This document shows positions 8,901 to 18,055 of a stretch of 43,726 nt of DNA, one piece after another. Position 1 is the stretch's first letter. Every line of letters starts with the position of its first letter. Source of the stretch: Burkholderiaceae bacterium. GTDB taxonomy: Bacteria > Pseudomonadota > Gammaproteobacteria > Burkholderiales > Burkholderiaceae_C. The stretch lies in the NCBI GenBank assembly GCA_016790175.1, contig JAEUPI010000097.1, positions 1-43,726 on the forward strand, given 5' to 3'. Under the pieces are notes generated by a model, which saw only the letters and a list, made by a program, of their open reading frames with translations, searched no databases and was not told the origin of the DNA. A program made the position numbers and the translations under genes.

Positions 8901-9980
8901 TCAGTTCCTGAAAAGGCTGCGGGGTGCGAACAGCGGCGCGGGCGCCTCGCTCGGCACGAGTTCCTGGTGGTAGCGTTCGATGCGTTCGACCTCGTGGCGC
9001 GAGCCGAACACCAAGCCGATGCGCTGGTGCAGCGACGACGGCGTGACGCCGAGCACCGCCTGGCGGCCGGTGCTGGCACGGCCGCCAGCCTGCTCGACGA
9101 CGAAGCCGATCGGGTTGGCCTCGTACAGCAGGCGAAGGCGGCCGGGCTTGGCCGGGTCCTTGGTGTCGCGCGGGTACATGAACACGCCGCCGCGCATCAG
9201 GATGCGGTGCGCCTCGGCCACCAGGCTCGCGATCCAGCGCATGTTGAAGTCCTTGCCGCGCACGCCGCTCTTGCCGGCCAGGCATTCGTCGACATAGCGC
9301 TGGATCGGCGGCTCCCAGAAACGCTTGTTCGAGGTGTTGATCGCGAACTCCTGCGTGTCGGCCGGCACGCGGATCTCGGGATGCGTGAGCTTGAAGTCGC
9401 CGAGATTCGGATCGAGCGTGAAGCCGACCACGCCGTCGCCCACCGTCAGCACGAGCATCGTGCTCGGGCCGTAGATTGCATAACCGGCCGCCACCTGCTG
9501 GGTGCCCGGCTGCAGGAAGTCGGCCTCGGTGCAGTCGCGATCGGGACCGGGCGCGCGCAGGATCGAGAAGATGCTGCCCACCGAGACGTTGACGTCGATG
9601 TTGCTCGAGCCGTCGAGCGGATCGAAGGCCAGCAGGTACTTGCCGCGCGCGTAGCCGGGCGGGATCTGCCGCACCTGTTCGGCCTCTTCCGACGCCTGGC
9701 CGGCCAGGTTGCCCGACCACTCGGTGGTGCGCACGAAGATCTCGTGACTGATCACGTCGAGCGGCTTTTGCACCTCGCCCTGCACGTTGACCGATCCGGC
9801 TTGCGCGATCTGCTGCACGGCCGGATCGCCCAGTGCCCCGAAGGCGACCGAACGCGCAATGGCCTTGCAGGCGGTGGCCACGTCGAGCAGCAGCGCATTG
9901 AGTTCGCCGCTGGCCTGCGGGAAACGGCGGCGCTGCTCGATCAGGTACTGCGTCAACGTGCGGCGGTTGGACAGGGGCAT
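8901..9980 (-). CDS. cbbF: Fructose-1,6-bisphosphatase class I
   Basis: 359 residues. It hydrolyses fructose-1,6-bisphosphate; in Calvin-cycle operons such enzymes often also act on sedoheptulose-1,7-bisphosphate. The metal-binding signature DPLDGSSN begins at D120 and is followed by [21 protein letters not shown] (about 97-103) supplies the acidic metal ligands, and the substrate-site block with [11 protein letters not shown] and [12 protein letters not shown] is present. The ATG at 9980 lies 14 bp after the cbbX stop. No frame damage is seen. Confidence 0.96.
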   Translation of the reverse strand: MPLSNRRTLTQYLIEQRRRFPQASGELNALLLDVATACKAIARSVAFGALGDPAVQQIAQAGSVNVQGEVQKPLDVISHEIFVRTTEWSGNLAGQASEEAEQVRQIPPGYARGKYLLAFDPLDGSSNIDVNVSVGSIFSILRAPGPDRDCTEADFLQPGTQQVAAGYAIYGPSTMLVLTVGDGVVGFTLDPNLGDFKLTHPEIRVPADTQEFAINTSNKRFWEPPIQRYVDECLAGKSGVRGKDFNMRWIASLVAEAHRILMRGGVFMYPRDTKDPAKPGRLRLLYEANPIGFVVEQAGGRASTGRQAVLGVTPSSLHQRIGLVFGSRHEVERIERYHQELVPSEAPAPLFAPRSLFRN

Positions 9981-9994
9981 GGCTCAGTCTTTCG

Positions 9995-10960
9995 TCAATC
10001 GGTCGGCTGCTGGAAAACCCGGCTGGCCAGAATGTCCTCGGCGGCCAGCGTGCTGAGCTCTTCGGGCGTGAACGCATGGTCGCGCTGCGAGAAGAGCCGC
10101 CCCGCCTGGCGCAGCCGCGCGCGGTCGAGCGCGTTGCGCACGCTGCGGGCGTTGGCGAAGTGCGGCTGCGTGACTCGTCGCTCGAGGTAGCGGGCAAAGG
10201 CCTCTGCGGCGCGTTCGTCGAAGCGATAGCGCAGGCCGGCGAGCATGCGCCCGGCGATCTGCATCAACTCGTCGCGCGAGTAGTCCGGGAAATCGATGTG
10301 GTGCGCGATGCGCGAGTTCAGACCGGGATTGCTGCGGAAGAAGCTGTCCATGCGATCCTTGTAGCCGGCCAGGATCACCACCAGGTCGTCGCGGCGGTTT
10401 TCCATCACCTGCAGCAGGATCTCGATGGCTTCCTGCCCGTAGTCGCGCTCGTTCTCGGGCCGGTACAGGTAGTACGCCTCGTCGATGAACAGCACGCCGC
10501 CCATCGCGCGGTCGAGGACTTCCTTGGTCTTCGGCGCGGTGTGGCCGATGTACTGCCCCACCAGGTCGTCGCGCGTCACGGCCACCAGGTGACCCTTGCG
10601 CACATGCCCGAGCCGCTTGAGGATCTGCGCCATGCGCATCGCCACCGTGGTCTTGCCGGTGCCGGGATTGCCGGTGAAGCACATGTGCAGGCTCGGCGCG
10701 GCGCCGGCCACCGGGTCGAGCCCTGCCTGCGCCCGCAGCCGCTCGATCACCAGCAGCGCGGCGATGTCGCGCACGCGGGCCTTCACCGGCTGCAGGCCGA
10801 TCAGGTCGCGGTCGAGCTCGTCGAGCACCTCCTGCACCTGGGTCTCGGCAAGCACCTCGCCGACGGTGCGGGCCGCAGATGCCGATGTCGACGCGGTCGC
10901 CGGCACGGTGGCCGGCGGCGCCGTGGTACTGCCGGGAATGGCATACAACGGTGCGGCCAC
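9995..10960 (-). CDS. cbbX: Red-type Rubisco activase, AAA+ protein CbbX
   Basis: 321 residues from a GTG start at 10960, chosen because it lies just after the rpe stop (10-bp gap) and gives the family length. A longer frame would run deep into rpe. The Pro/Ala/Thr-rich first 30 residues are followed by the AAA+ core: Walker A GNPGTGKT (97-104), pore-loop-like GQYIGHT (135-141), Walker B VLFIDE (156-161), NPGLNSR (211-217) and a C-terminal helical domain ending [15 protein letters not shown]. CbbX removes inhibitory sugar phosphates from form IC/ID Rubisco by pulling on the C-terminus of CbbL, and is itself activated by RuBP (family knowledge). Its presence fits the red-type CbbL in this operon. 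Confidence 0.95.
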   Translation of the reverse strand: MAAPLYAIPGSTTAPPATVPATASTSASAARTVGEVLAETQVQEVLDELDRDLIGLQPVKARVRDIAALLVIERLRAQAGLDPVAGAAPSLHMCFTGNPGTGKTTVAMRMAQILKRLGHVRKGHLVAVTRDDLVGQYIGHTAPKTKEVLDRAMGGVLFIDEAYYLYRPENERDYGQEAIEILLQVMENRRDDLVVILAGYKDRMDSFFRSNPGLNSRIAHHIDFPDYSRDELMQIAGRMLAGLRYRFDERAAEAFARYLERRVTQPHFANARSVRNALDRARLRQAGRLFSQRDHAFTPEELSTLAAEDILASRVFQQPTD

Positions 10961-10970
10961 GTGATGTCTT

Positions 10971-11669
10971 TCAGGCCGCGCGCGCCAGCGGCGAGGCGAG
11001 CCGCCGCCGCAGGGCGCCCAGCGCGAGCCGGCAATCGGACGCGCCCAGCAAGGCCGTGCCGACGACGAAGGTGTCGGCTCCGGCATCGGCCAGCGCGCGA
11101 ACGTTGTCCACGCTCACGCCGCCTTCCACGGCCAGGCGCACGGACCGGCCGCTGGCGTCGATCAGCCGTCGCGCCTGCTCGATCTGGACCAGCGCCGACG
11201 GCAGCAGGCGCTGGATGCCGTCGCCGGCCAGCGTGCCGAGCACGAGCACCTCGTCGACGATGTCGATCGCGGCGGCGAGTGCGGTGAGCGGCTGCACCGG
11301 ATCGAACACGATGCCGGTGCGGCAGCCCGCCGCGCGGATCGCGCGCAGCGCAGGTGCCACCTCGCCCTGCAGGCCCTCGGCATGACAGCTGATGAGGTCG
11401 GCACCGGCCTCGGCGAATGCGCCGGCCAGCGCCTGCACCGAACGCACCATCAGGTGCACGTGCAGCGGCATCCAGCTGCCGTCCAGCGCCCGCGAACCGC
11501 GGCGCGCGGCCTGCACGATCGCCGGGCCGGTGCGCAGGTTGCGACTCTCGTCGTCGTCGTCACGGATGTCGATGTGCAGCGCATCGGCACCGGCGGCCAC
11601 GACGCGGCGCGCGTCCATGGTCACGCGCGCGAGATCGGCGGTGGGAATGCTGGCGGCGAAGTGGATCAT
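10971..11669 (-). CDS. Divergent ribulose-phosphate 3-epimerase-like protein
   Basis: 232 residues, with a TIM-barrel of the Rpe family recognisable throughout: [12 protein letters not shown] at the N-terminus, [18 protein letters not shown] and VEGGVSVDN. Rpe interconverts ribulose-5-phosphate and xylulose-5-phosphate. Conserved positions are S7, H32, D34 and H72. Odd points: the usual VMDGHFVPN segment is replaced by an acidic [10 protein letters not shown], the NPGFGGQ phosphate/flexible loop is replaced by TLAGDGIQ (146-153), and the catalytic Asp of VDGGV is Glu (E182). The ATG at 11669 overlaps the cbbS stop (TGATG). It may be a working but divergent CbbE, or an enzyme of shifted specificity. 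Confidence 0.82.
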   Translation of the reverse strand: MIHFAASIPTADLARVTMDARRVVAAGADALHIDIRDDDDESRNLRTGPAIVQAARRGSRALDGSWMPLHVHLMVRSVQALAGAFAEAGADLISCHAEGLQGEVAPALRAIRAAGCRTGIVFDPVQPLTALAAAIDIVDEVLVLGTLAGDGIQRLLPSALVQIEQARRLIDASGRSVRLAVEGGVSVDNVRALADAGADTFVVGTALLGASDCRLALGALRRRLASPLARAA

Positions 11670-12118
11670 CACGCGTTCTCCGCCCCGTAACGTTCGCCTT
11701 CGGGCCTCTCGAGCGCGTAGCCGCGCACGCTGTAGCGTACGCGGCGGCCGTCGACCTCCTGGCGCTGCAGGCCGAAGCCAGGTTCCTGCGGCGGCCGGTT
11801 GACGATGAAGCTCATCCCGATGGTCTCCACGCCGCGCGTGGAATCGAAGGCCACCAGCCGGACGTAGTGACGCGGGAATGCCTTGCGGCAGGCCTGCATC
11901 TCGTGCATCACGCCCGCCGCATCGCGCAGGTCGAACATCGGGTTGCCGTACATCTCCCAATAGGTGTTGCGCGGGTGCGGATCGTCGGTGTACTCGACGC
12001 TCCAGGCGTAGCCCTTGCCGAGGCCGTATTCGATCTGCCTGGCGATCTCGGCGTCGGTGAGGTCGGGCAGGAAGCTGAACTGGCCCTGCGTGAGCCGGCC
12101 GGCGGGGTTGGTCATCAT
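11669..12118 (-). CDS. cbbS: Rubisco small subunit, form IC
   Basis: 149 residues (148 if the second ATG at 12115 is used). It carries the small-subunit core QGQFSFLPDLTDAEI, YGLGKGYAWSVEYTDDPHPRNTYWEM, PMFDL and YVRLVAFDSTRGVETIGMSFIVNRP, and an extended C-terminal tail typical of red-type small subunits, ending in YSVRGYALERPEGERYG. It assembles with CbbL into the L8S8 holoenzyme. It is 18 bp downstream of cbbL and overlaps rpe by one base. Confidence 0.96.
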   Translation of the reverse strand: MMTNPAGRLTQGQFSFLPDLTDAEIARQIEYGLGKGYAWSVEYTDDPHPRNTYWEMYGNPMFDLRDAAGVMHEMQACRKAFPRHYVRLVAFDSTRGVETIGMSFIVNRPPQEPGFGLQRQEVDGRRVRYSVRGYALERPEGERYGAENA

Positions 12119-12136
12119 GGTGCGGTCTCCGTTGCG

Positions 12137-13711
<1,575 letters not shown>

Positions 13712-14653
13712 ATGAAGAACGTCACCGTGCGCCAGATGCGTGTGTTCTCCGAGGTTGCGCGCCATCTGAGCTTTGCGCGAGCCGCCGAGGCGCTGCACAT
13801 CACCGCCCCTGCGGTGACGATGCAGGTCAAGGAGTTCGAGTCGCAGATCGGGCTGCCGTTGTTCGATCGGCGCGGCCGCCAGGTGCAGCTCACGACCGTG
13901 GGCGAATACATGCTGGCGGACGTGCGGCGCGTGCTGGCCGTGCTGAAGGACGCCGAGGACACACTGGCACGCTTCAAGGGGCTGACCGGCGGCCAGTTGG
14001 TGATCGGCATGGTCAGCACGGCCGAGTACTTCGTGCCGCGGCTGCTGGCCCACTTTCGCGCCGAACATCCCTCGGTCGATCTGCGCCTGAAACTCGCCAA
14101 CCGCGAACAGCTGGTGCAGCTGCTCCACCGCGCGGAGGTCGATCTGGCGATCATGGGCCGGCCGCCACGCGAACTTGCCACGCGCGCAGAGCCGTTCGCG
14201 ATGCACCCGCATGTGCTGATCGCCGCGCCGGATCATCCGTTCACGCGGATGGAAGAGGTTCCGGTCAGGGCGCTGGCATCCGAGCCCTTCATCGTGCGCG
14301 AAGCCGGCTCCGGCACCCGCGCCTCGCTCGAGGACTATGCGCGCGAACAGCGGCTCGACTTGCGCTTTGCGATGGAGATGTCGAGCAACGAGTCGATCAA
14401 GCAGGCGGTGATGGCCGGCATGGGCATCGCGCTGATCTCGCTGCACACGGTGGCACTCGAACTGCGACAGGGCCTGATCGCAGTGATCGAGGTCGACGGC
14501 CTGCCGGTGATGCGACGTTGGCATGTGGTGAACCGTCTGGCCAAGGCCCTGTCGCCGGCAGCCGAGGCGTTTCGCTACTTCGTGCTCGAGCGCGGCGAGG
14601 CCGAACTGGCCGCCTTGTTCGGGCCGGCACCGCGCGGGGCGCAGGCCGCTTGA
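13712..14653 (+). CDS. cbbR: LysR-type regulator of the cbb operon
   Basis: 313 residues. The N-terminal winged HTH (about 1-62) has VRQMRVFSEVARHLSFARA and ITAPAVTMQVKEFE. A LysR substrate-binding domain follows (about 90-300), with TGGQLVIGMVSTAEYFVPRLLAHF and a conserved GSGTRASLEDY effector-site segment. CbbR activates Calvin-cycle operons in response to metabolites such as RuBP or NADPH in related bacteria. The divergent position facing cbbL and the TNA-N7-TNA boxes between them support this role and probable autoregulation. The start ATG at 13712 overlaps the outer inverted repeat, consistent with self-repression. Confidence 0.93.
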   Translation: MKNVTVRQMRVFSEVARHLSFARAAEALHITAPAVTMQVKEFESQIGLPLFDRRGRQVQLTTVGEYMLADVRRVLAVLKDAEDTLARFKGLTGGQLVIGMVSTAEYFVPRLLAHFRAEHPSVDLRLKLANREQLVQLLHRAEVDLAIMGRPPRELATRAEPFAMHPHVLIAAPDHPFTRMEEVPVRALASEPFIVREAGSGTRASLEDYAREQRLDLRFAMEMSSNESIKQAVMAGMGIALISLHTVALELRQGLIAVIEVDGLPVMRRWHVVNRLAKALSPAAEAFRYFVLERGEAELAALFGPAPRGAQAA

Positions 14654-14795
14654 GGAATCCCACGCCAGCGATGCGGTCTCAGATGATTTCTGATGCCATA
14701 GCGAATAAAACACCTCGACAAGCTTGATCTCCAAGGGTCGAAGGCAGCGTCTGTCATGTTGAAATTCGCGTCAGCCTGATCACGCCCGCACCTCC
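14654..14795. promoter_or_regulatory. Spacer between cbbR and response regulator gene
   Basis: A 142-bp gap that is A/T-richer than the flanks, particularly 14690-14765. It holds a short inverted repeat tcaga/tctga near 14680-14695. A TTGAAA at about 14758-14763 could be a -35 element, but no convincing -10 was seen. Nothing coding was found. It probably contains the promoter of the downstream regulator. Confidence 0.25.
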
Positions 14796-15491
14796 ATGCC
14801 GATGACGCTGCCGAAATCCATCGCTCTCATTGAAGACGACAGGGTCTACAGTGAGGCGCTGTCGACCTATCTGCGTGATCAGGGCGTGCGGGTGGATGCC
14901 TTCAGCGACAGCAACGACCTGCTGACGCAGGCGCATCCGTACGACTACGACTTCTATGTCGTCGACTTGATGTTGCCCGGCATCGACGGCGAGAACCTGA
15001 TCAAGGTGCTGCGACGTCGCAGCGAAGCCGGCATCCTGGTGATCACGGCCGTCGGCAGCCCCGAGGTGTTCGAACAGGTGCTGATCGCCGGCGCCGACAT
15101 GATGCTGACCAAGCCGGTCAGCCTGAAGCATGCGCAGGTGGCGATCCAGACGATCCACCGTCGCGCAGCGAAAGCCGTGCATGCCAACTCCGACTGGGCG
15201 CTCGACAAACGCGCCGGCCAATTGGTCGCGCCCGACGGCACGCGGGTGGAATTGAGCGAGATCGACGTGGCGGTGCTGGAGTGCTTCGTCGAGGCGCGGG
15301 GCGAGACCGTCAGCCGCGAGACCCTGCGGCAGCGCCTGGGCAAGTCGGCCGACCACGACACCGAGGACGGGCTTAACGCGACGATGTATCGCCTGCGCCG
15401 GCGCGTCGAGCGCGCGACGCCGAAGTTGTTCCCGCTGCAGTCCAAGTCGCGGGTCGGCTACCAGTTCCGCGCCACGCTCAAGCAGCTGTAG
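14796..15491 (+). CDS. OmpR/PhoB-family response regulator (orphan)
   Basis: 231 residues. The receiver domain (about 7-120) has the acidic pocket E13-D14-D15, phospho-acceptor D57 in YVVDLMLPGIDG, T84 and K106 (MLTKPV). The C-terminal winged helix (about 130-229) has LSEIDVAVLECFVEARGETVSRETLRQRLG and the wing region LQSKSRVGYQFRA. No histidine kinase is adjacent, so its partner lies elsewhere. It follows cbbR by 142 bp on the same strand and may be read with it. The target is unknown. A second ATG at 14802 is possible, and no strong ribosome site is seen for either. Confidence 0.88.
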   Translation: MPMTLPKSIALIEDDRVYSEALSTYLRDQGVRVDAFSDSNDLLTQAHPYDYDFYVVDLMLPGIDGENLIKVLRRRSEAGILVITAVGSPEVFEQVLIAGADMMLTKPVSLKHAQVAIQTIHRRAAKAVHANSDWALDKRAGQLVAPDGTRVELSEIDVAVLECFVEARGETVSRETLRQRLGKSADHDTEDGLNATMYRLRRRVERATPKLFPLQSKSRVGYQFRATLKQL

Positions 15492-15511
15492 CCGCCTGCG
15501 GCACACTCGCG

Positions 15512-15538
15512 GTCGGCGGCGCACATCGGCGCCGCGAC
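15512..15538 (+). terminator. Stem-loop after response regulator gene
   Basis: Ten base pairs (gtcg + cggcgc paired with gcgccg + cgac) with one bulged G and a 6-nt loop, 20 nt after the response regulator stop. There is no T-run, so it may be a weak or Rho-assisted terminator. Confidence 0.35.
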
Positions 15539-15555
15539 GTCCGGAGTGTTTGCCC

Positions 15556-16257
15556 ATGCCCGATTGCATGCCCGATCGCGCGCCCGACCGGGCCGAGATG
15601 CTGCTGCAGCTCGCGACCGAACGCTACAGCTGCCGCGGATTTCTTCCCGAGGCGCTGCCGCGCGCGACGATCGATCGCATCCTCACGATCGCGCAGCGCA
15701 GTGCCTCGTGGTGCAACTCGCAGCCCTGGCAGATCACCGTGGGCAGCGCGGCGGCCACGCAGCGTGCGCGTGCGGCGCTGCTCGCCTACGTGCGACAGGC
15801 CGGTGCGCCGCAGCCCGACCTCGACTGGCCGCTCGAGTACCGCAACGTGTACCTGCAACGACGCCGCGAGTGCGGGCTGCAGCTCTATCGGGCCACCGGC
15901 GTGGCGCGCGGCGACACCGAGGCCGCCGAGCGGCAGCGGCTGGAGAACTTCCGCTTCTTCGGCGCGCCGCACGTGGCCGTCGTGACCACCGAGGCGCCGC
16001 TGGGCACCTATGGCGCCATCGACTGCGGTGCCTATGTGGGTCTGTTCATGCTGGCCGCTCGCGCCTGCGGCGTGGCCTCGATTGCATTGGCTGCGCTCGG
16101 CGCCTACCCGGCGTTCTGGCGCGAGCATTGGGGCCTCGACCCCGGGCGCCGCGTCGTCTGCGGGCTGGCGTTCGGACACGAGGACGGCGCGCATCCGGCC
16201 AACGGATTTCGCACATCGCGCGCGACGATCGACGAGGCGGTGCACTGGATCGATTGA
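15556..16257 (+). CDS. Nitroreductase-family flavoprotein
   Basis: 233 residues from the ATG at 15556 (GGAG nine bases upstream). The family FMN-binding pattern is visible: RYSCRGF (R23, R27), SASWCNSQPWQITVG (about 50-64), and APLGTYGAIDCGAYVGLFMLAA plus GVASIALAALGAYP in the second half. Nitroreductases of this fold reduce nitro groups, quinones, enones or flavins with NAD(P)H. The physiological substrate cannot be read from sequence. It lies upstream of an SDR and an IclR regulator on the same strand with a 108-bp gap, and could belong to the same catabolic block. Confidence 0.88.
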   Translation: MPDCMPDRAPDRAEMLLQLATERYSCRGFLPEALPRATIDRILTIAQRSASWCNSQPWQITVGSAAATQRARAALLAYVRQAGAPQPDLDWPLEYRNVYLQRRRECGLQLYRATGVARGDTEAAERQRLENFRFFGAPHVAVVTTEAPLGTYGAIDCGAYVGLFMLAARACGVASIALAALGAYPAFWREHWGLDPGRRVVCGLAFGHEDGAHPANGFRTSRATIDEAVHWID

Positions 16258-16365
16258 GCCGGTGCGCAAGTCTCTGCGGCGACCCTCGCTCCCGCAGGTT
16301 CTCACCGATGACGTGGAGCGATGCGGCCATGACAATGTGAGCCTTCGTCCTCGCATCGGTTGCCC

Positions 16366-17160
16366 ATGAACACTCCAGCTCCTGCGTCGTCACTGCCCGG
16401 CGTGGCCGTCGTCACCGGCGGCGCTCGCGGCATCGGTCTGGCCACCGGCCGCTGGTTCCTCGCCCGCGGCTGGCGCGTCTCGCTGTGGGATATCGATGCC
16501 GCCACGCTCGCGGCCACCGAGAAGTCGCTGGCCGATCCCGAACGCGTGCAGGCGATTCACATGGACGTGTCGCAGCCCGACCAGGTGGCGCGCGCCGTGC
16601 GCGTCACCGACGAACGATTCGGACGCATCGACGCGCTCGTCAACAACGCCGGCGTCGCGGTGTTCAAGCGCATCCTCGATACCACCTGGGAGGAGTGGCG
16701 CCACGTCATCAGCACCAATCTGGAGGGCGCCTTCCTGTGCACGCAGCAATGTGCGCCCGTCATGCTGCGCGGCGGCGGTGGTGCCGTGGTCAACATCGCG
16801 AGCATCTCCGGCCTGCGCGCCAGCACGATGCGCGTGGCCTACGGCACCAGCAAGGGCGCGCTGATCCACCTGACCAAACAGCAGGCGATCGAGCTCGGCA
16901 ACGCCGGCATCCGCGTCAACTGCGTGGCGCCGGGTCCGGTGGACACCGAGATGTCGAAGCTCGTGCACACGGTGGCGATCCGCAGCGACTACTACGACGC
17001 GATTCCGTTGAACCGCTACGGCACGACCGAGGAGATCGCCGAAGCCGTGGGCTGGCTGTGCAGCCCGGCGGCGAGCTACATCAACGGCCAGACGCTGGCG
17101 GCCGACGGCGGCTTCGACGCCAGCGGCGTTGGTCTGCCGACGCTGCGCCGCACGGCCTGA
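16366..17160 (+). CDS. Short-chain dehydrogenase/reductase (classical SDR)
   Basis: 264 residues. The Rossmann motif TGGARGIG is at 17-24, an acidic residue after strand 2 (D42 in LWDID) suggests NAD(H) preference, and NNAG is at 93-96. N118, S146/S148, and YGTSK with Y159 and K163 form the catalytic tetrad. VNCVAPGPVDTEM follows the active site, and the end SPAASYINGQTLAADGG is typical of the FabG-like classical family. The reaction is probably oxidation or reduction of a hydroxy/keto group in a small metabolite. It sits 37 bp upstream of the iclR-type gene and near the TRAP/E1 genes, so a role in the same pathway is inferred. Confidence 0.9.
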   Translation: MNTPAPASSLPGVAVVTGGARGIGLATGRWFLARGWRVSLWDIDAATLAATEKSLADPERVQAIHMDVSQPDQVARAVRVTDERFGRIDALVNNAGVAVFKRILDTTWEEWRHVISTNLEGAFLCTQQCAPVMLRGGGGAVVNIASISGLRASTMRVAYGTSKGALIHLTKQQAIELGNAGIRVNCVAPGPVDTEMSKLVHTVAIRSDYYDAIPLNRYGTTEEIAEAVGWLCSPAASYINGQTLAADGGFDASGVGLPTLRRTA

Positions 17161-17197
17161 TCCCGTCCGGCGACGGCCCGGGACGCAGCGCCCACCG

Positions 17198-18052
17198 ATG
17201 ATCCACGAGACGCCGCAGCCGCATGTCACCGGCGGTGCACAGACGCTGCGCCGCGGGCTCGCGGTGCTGCGCCTGCTCACCCGCATCGGCCCCGGCGGCC
17301 TGCGCATGAACGAGATCTGCCGCCGCGTGGGGTACAGCAAGGCCACGGTCGTGCGGCTCACGCGTGTGCTGCTCGAAGAGGGCTTCCTGCTGCACGACCG
17401 CACGAGCGGCCACTACCGGCTCGGGCCCGAGGCCTTCGCGGTGGGCCTGGCCGCCGAGCCGAGCTACGAGCTGCAGCGTCTGGCCGCACCGATGCTCAAG
17501 CGCATTGCTGTCGAGACCGGCGACACCGTGTTCTTCACCGTTCTGCACGGCTACGAGAGCATCTGCCTGTCGCGCGACGAAGGCGACTTCCCGATCCGCA
17601 ACCAGCTGCTCAAGCCGGGGGATCGTGTGCCGATCGGCGTCGGTGCCGGCGGCTGCGCGCTGCTCGCCGCCTTGGCCGACGAGGAGGTGCAGGCTGCGCT
17701 GACGCACAGTCGCGAGGTACGCGCGCTGCGTTATTCGCGCTGCGACGACGCCACCGTGTGGCGTCTCGTGCGCGAGACGCGCGCGCGCGGCTGGTGCGTG
17801 CTTCCGGGGCTGCTGCTGCCCGACGCCTGGGCCGTCGGCGTGGTCGTCTACGACACGCAGGCCCGCCCGGTGGCGTCGATCAGCGTGGCGGCGATCCGCT
17901 CGCGCCTCGGCGTGGCGCGCAGCACCGCAATCGGTCACCGCTTGATGAAGGCGAGCTGCGAACTCACCGAGATGGCACGCGACCGCGAGGCTGCCACCCG
18001 GCCGCCGGCGAGGGCCACGATGCGCGCGGGTGCTACGCAGGCGGGCGCCTGA
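17198..18052 (+). CDS. IclR-family transcriptional regulator
   Basis: 284 residues from the ATG at 17198. The N-terminal winged HTH (about 8-70) includes GGLRMNEICRRVGYSKATVVRLTRVLLEEGFL. The IclR effector domain follows (about 85-265), with RIAVETGDTVFFTVLHGYESICLSR, PIGVGAGGCALLAAL and ASISVAAIRSRL. The C-terminal tail is Ala/Arg-rich. IclR proteins control catabolic operons through small organic acids. Its stop is only three bases from the convergent TRAP transporter stop. The divergent or neighbouring E1, TRAP and SDR genes are plausible targets, but no operator was identified. Confidence 0.9.
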   Translation: MIHETPQPHVTGGAQTLRRGLAVLRLLTRIGPGGLRMNEICRRVGYSKATVVRLTRVLLEEGFLLHDRTSGHYRLGPEAFAVGLAAEPSYELQRLAAPMLKRIAVETGDTVFFTVLHGYESICLSRDEGDFPIRNQLLKPGDRVPIGVGAGGCALLAALADEEVQAALTHSREVRALRYSRCDDATVWRLVRETRARGWCVLPGLLLPDAWAVGVVVYDTQARPVASISVAAIRSRLGVARSTAIGHRLMKASCELTEMARDREAATRPPARATMRAGATQAGA

Positions 18053-18055
18053 ACG

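Noticed and set aside
7818..10190. Plus-strand open frame of 790 codons opposite the cbb genes
   Set aside because: Antisense to cbbP, cbbF and part of cbbT and cbbX; low-complexity, with no recognisable domain.
5974..10197. One 1407-codon minus-strand frame spanning cbbT and upstream genes
   Set aside because: Only the part from 8007 to 5974 is a protein (transketolase). The upstream part is a shadow of cbbP and cbbF in another frame.
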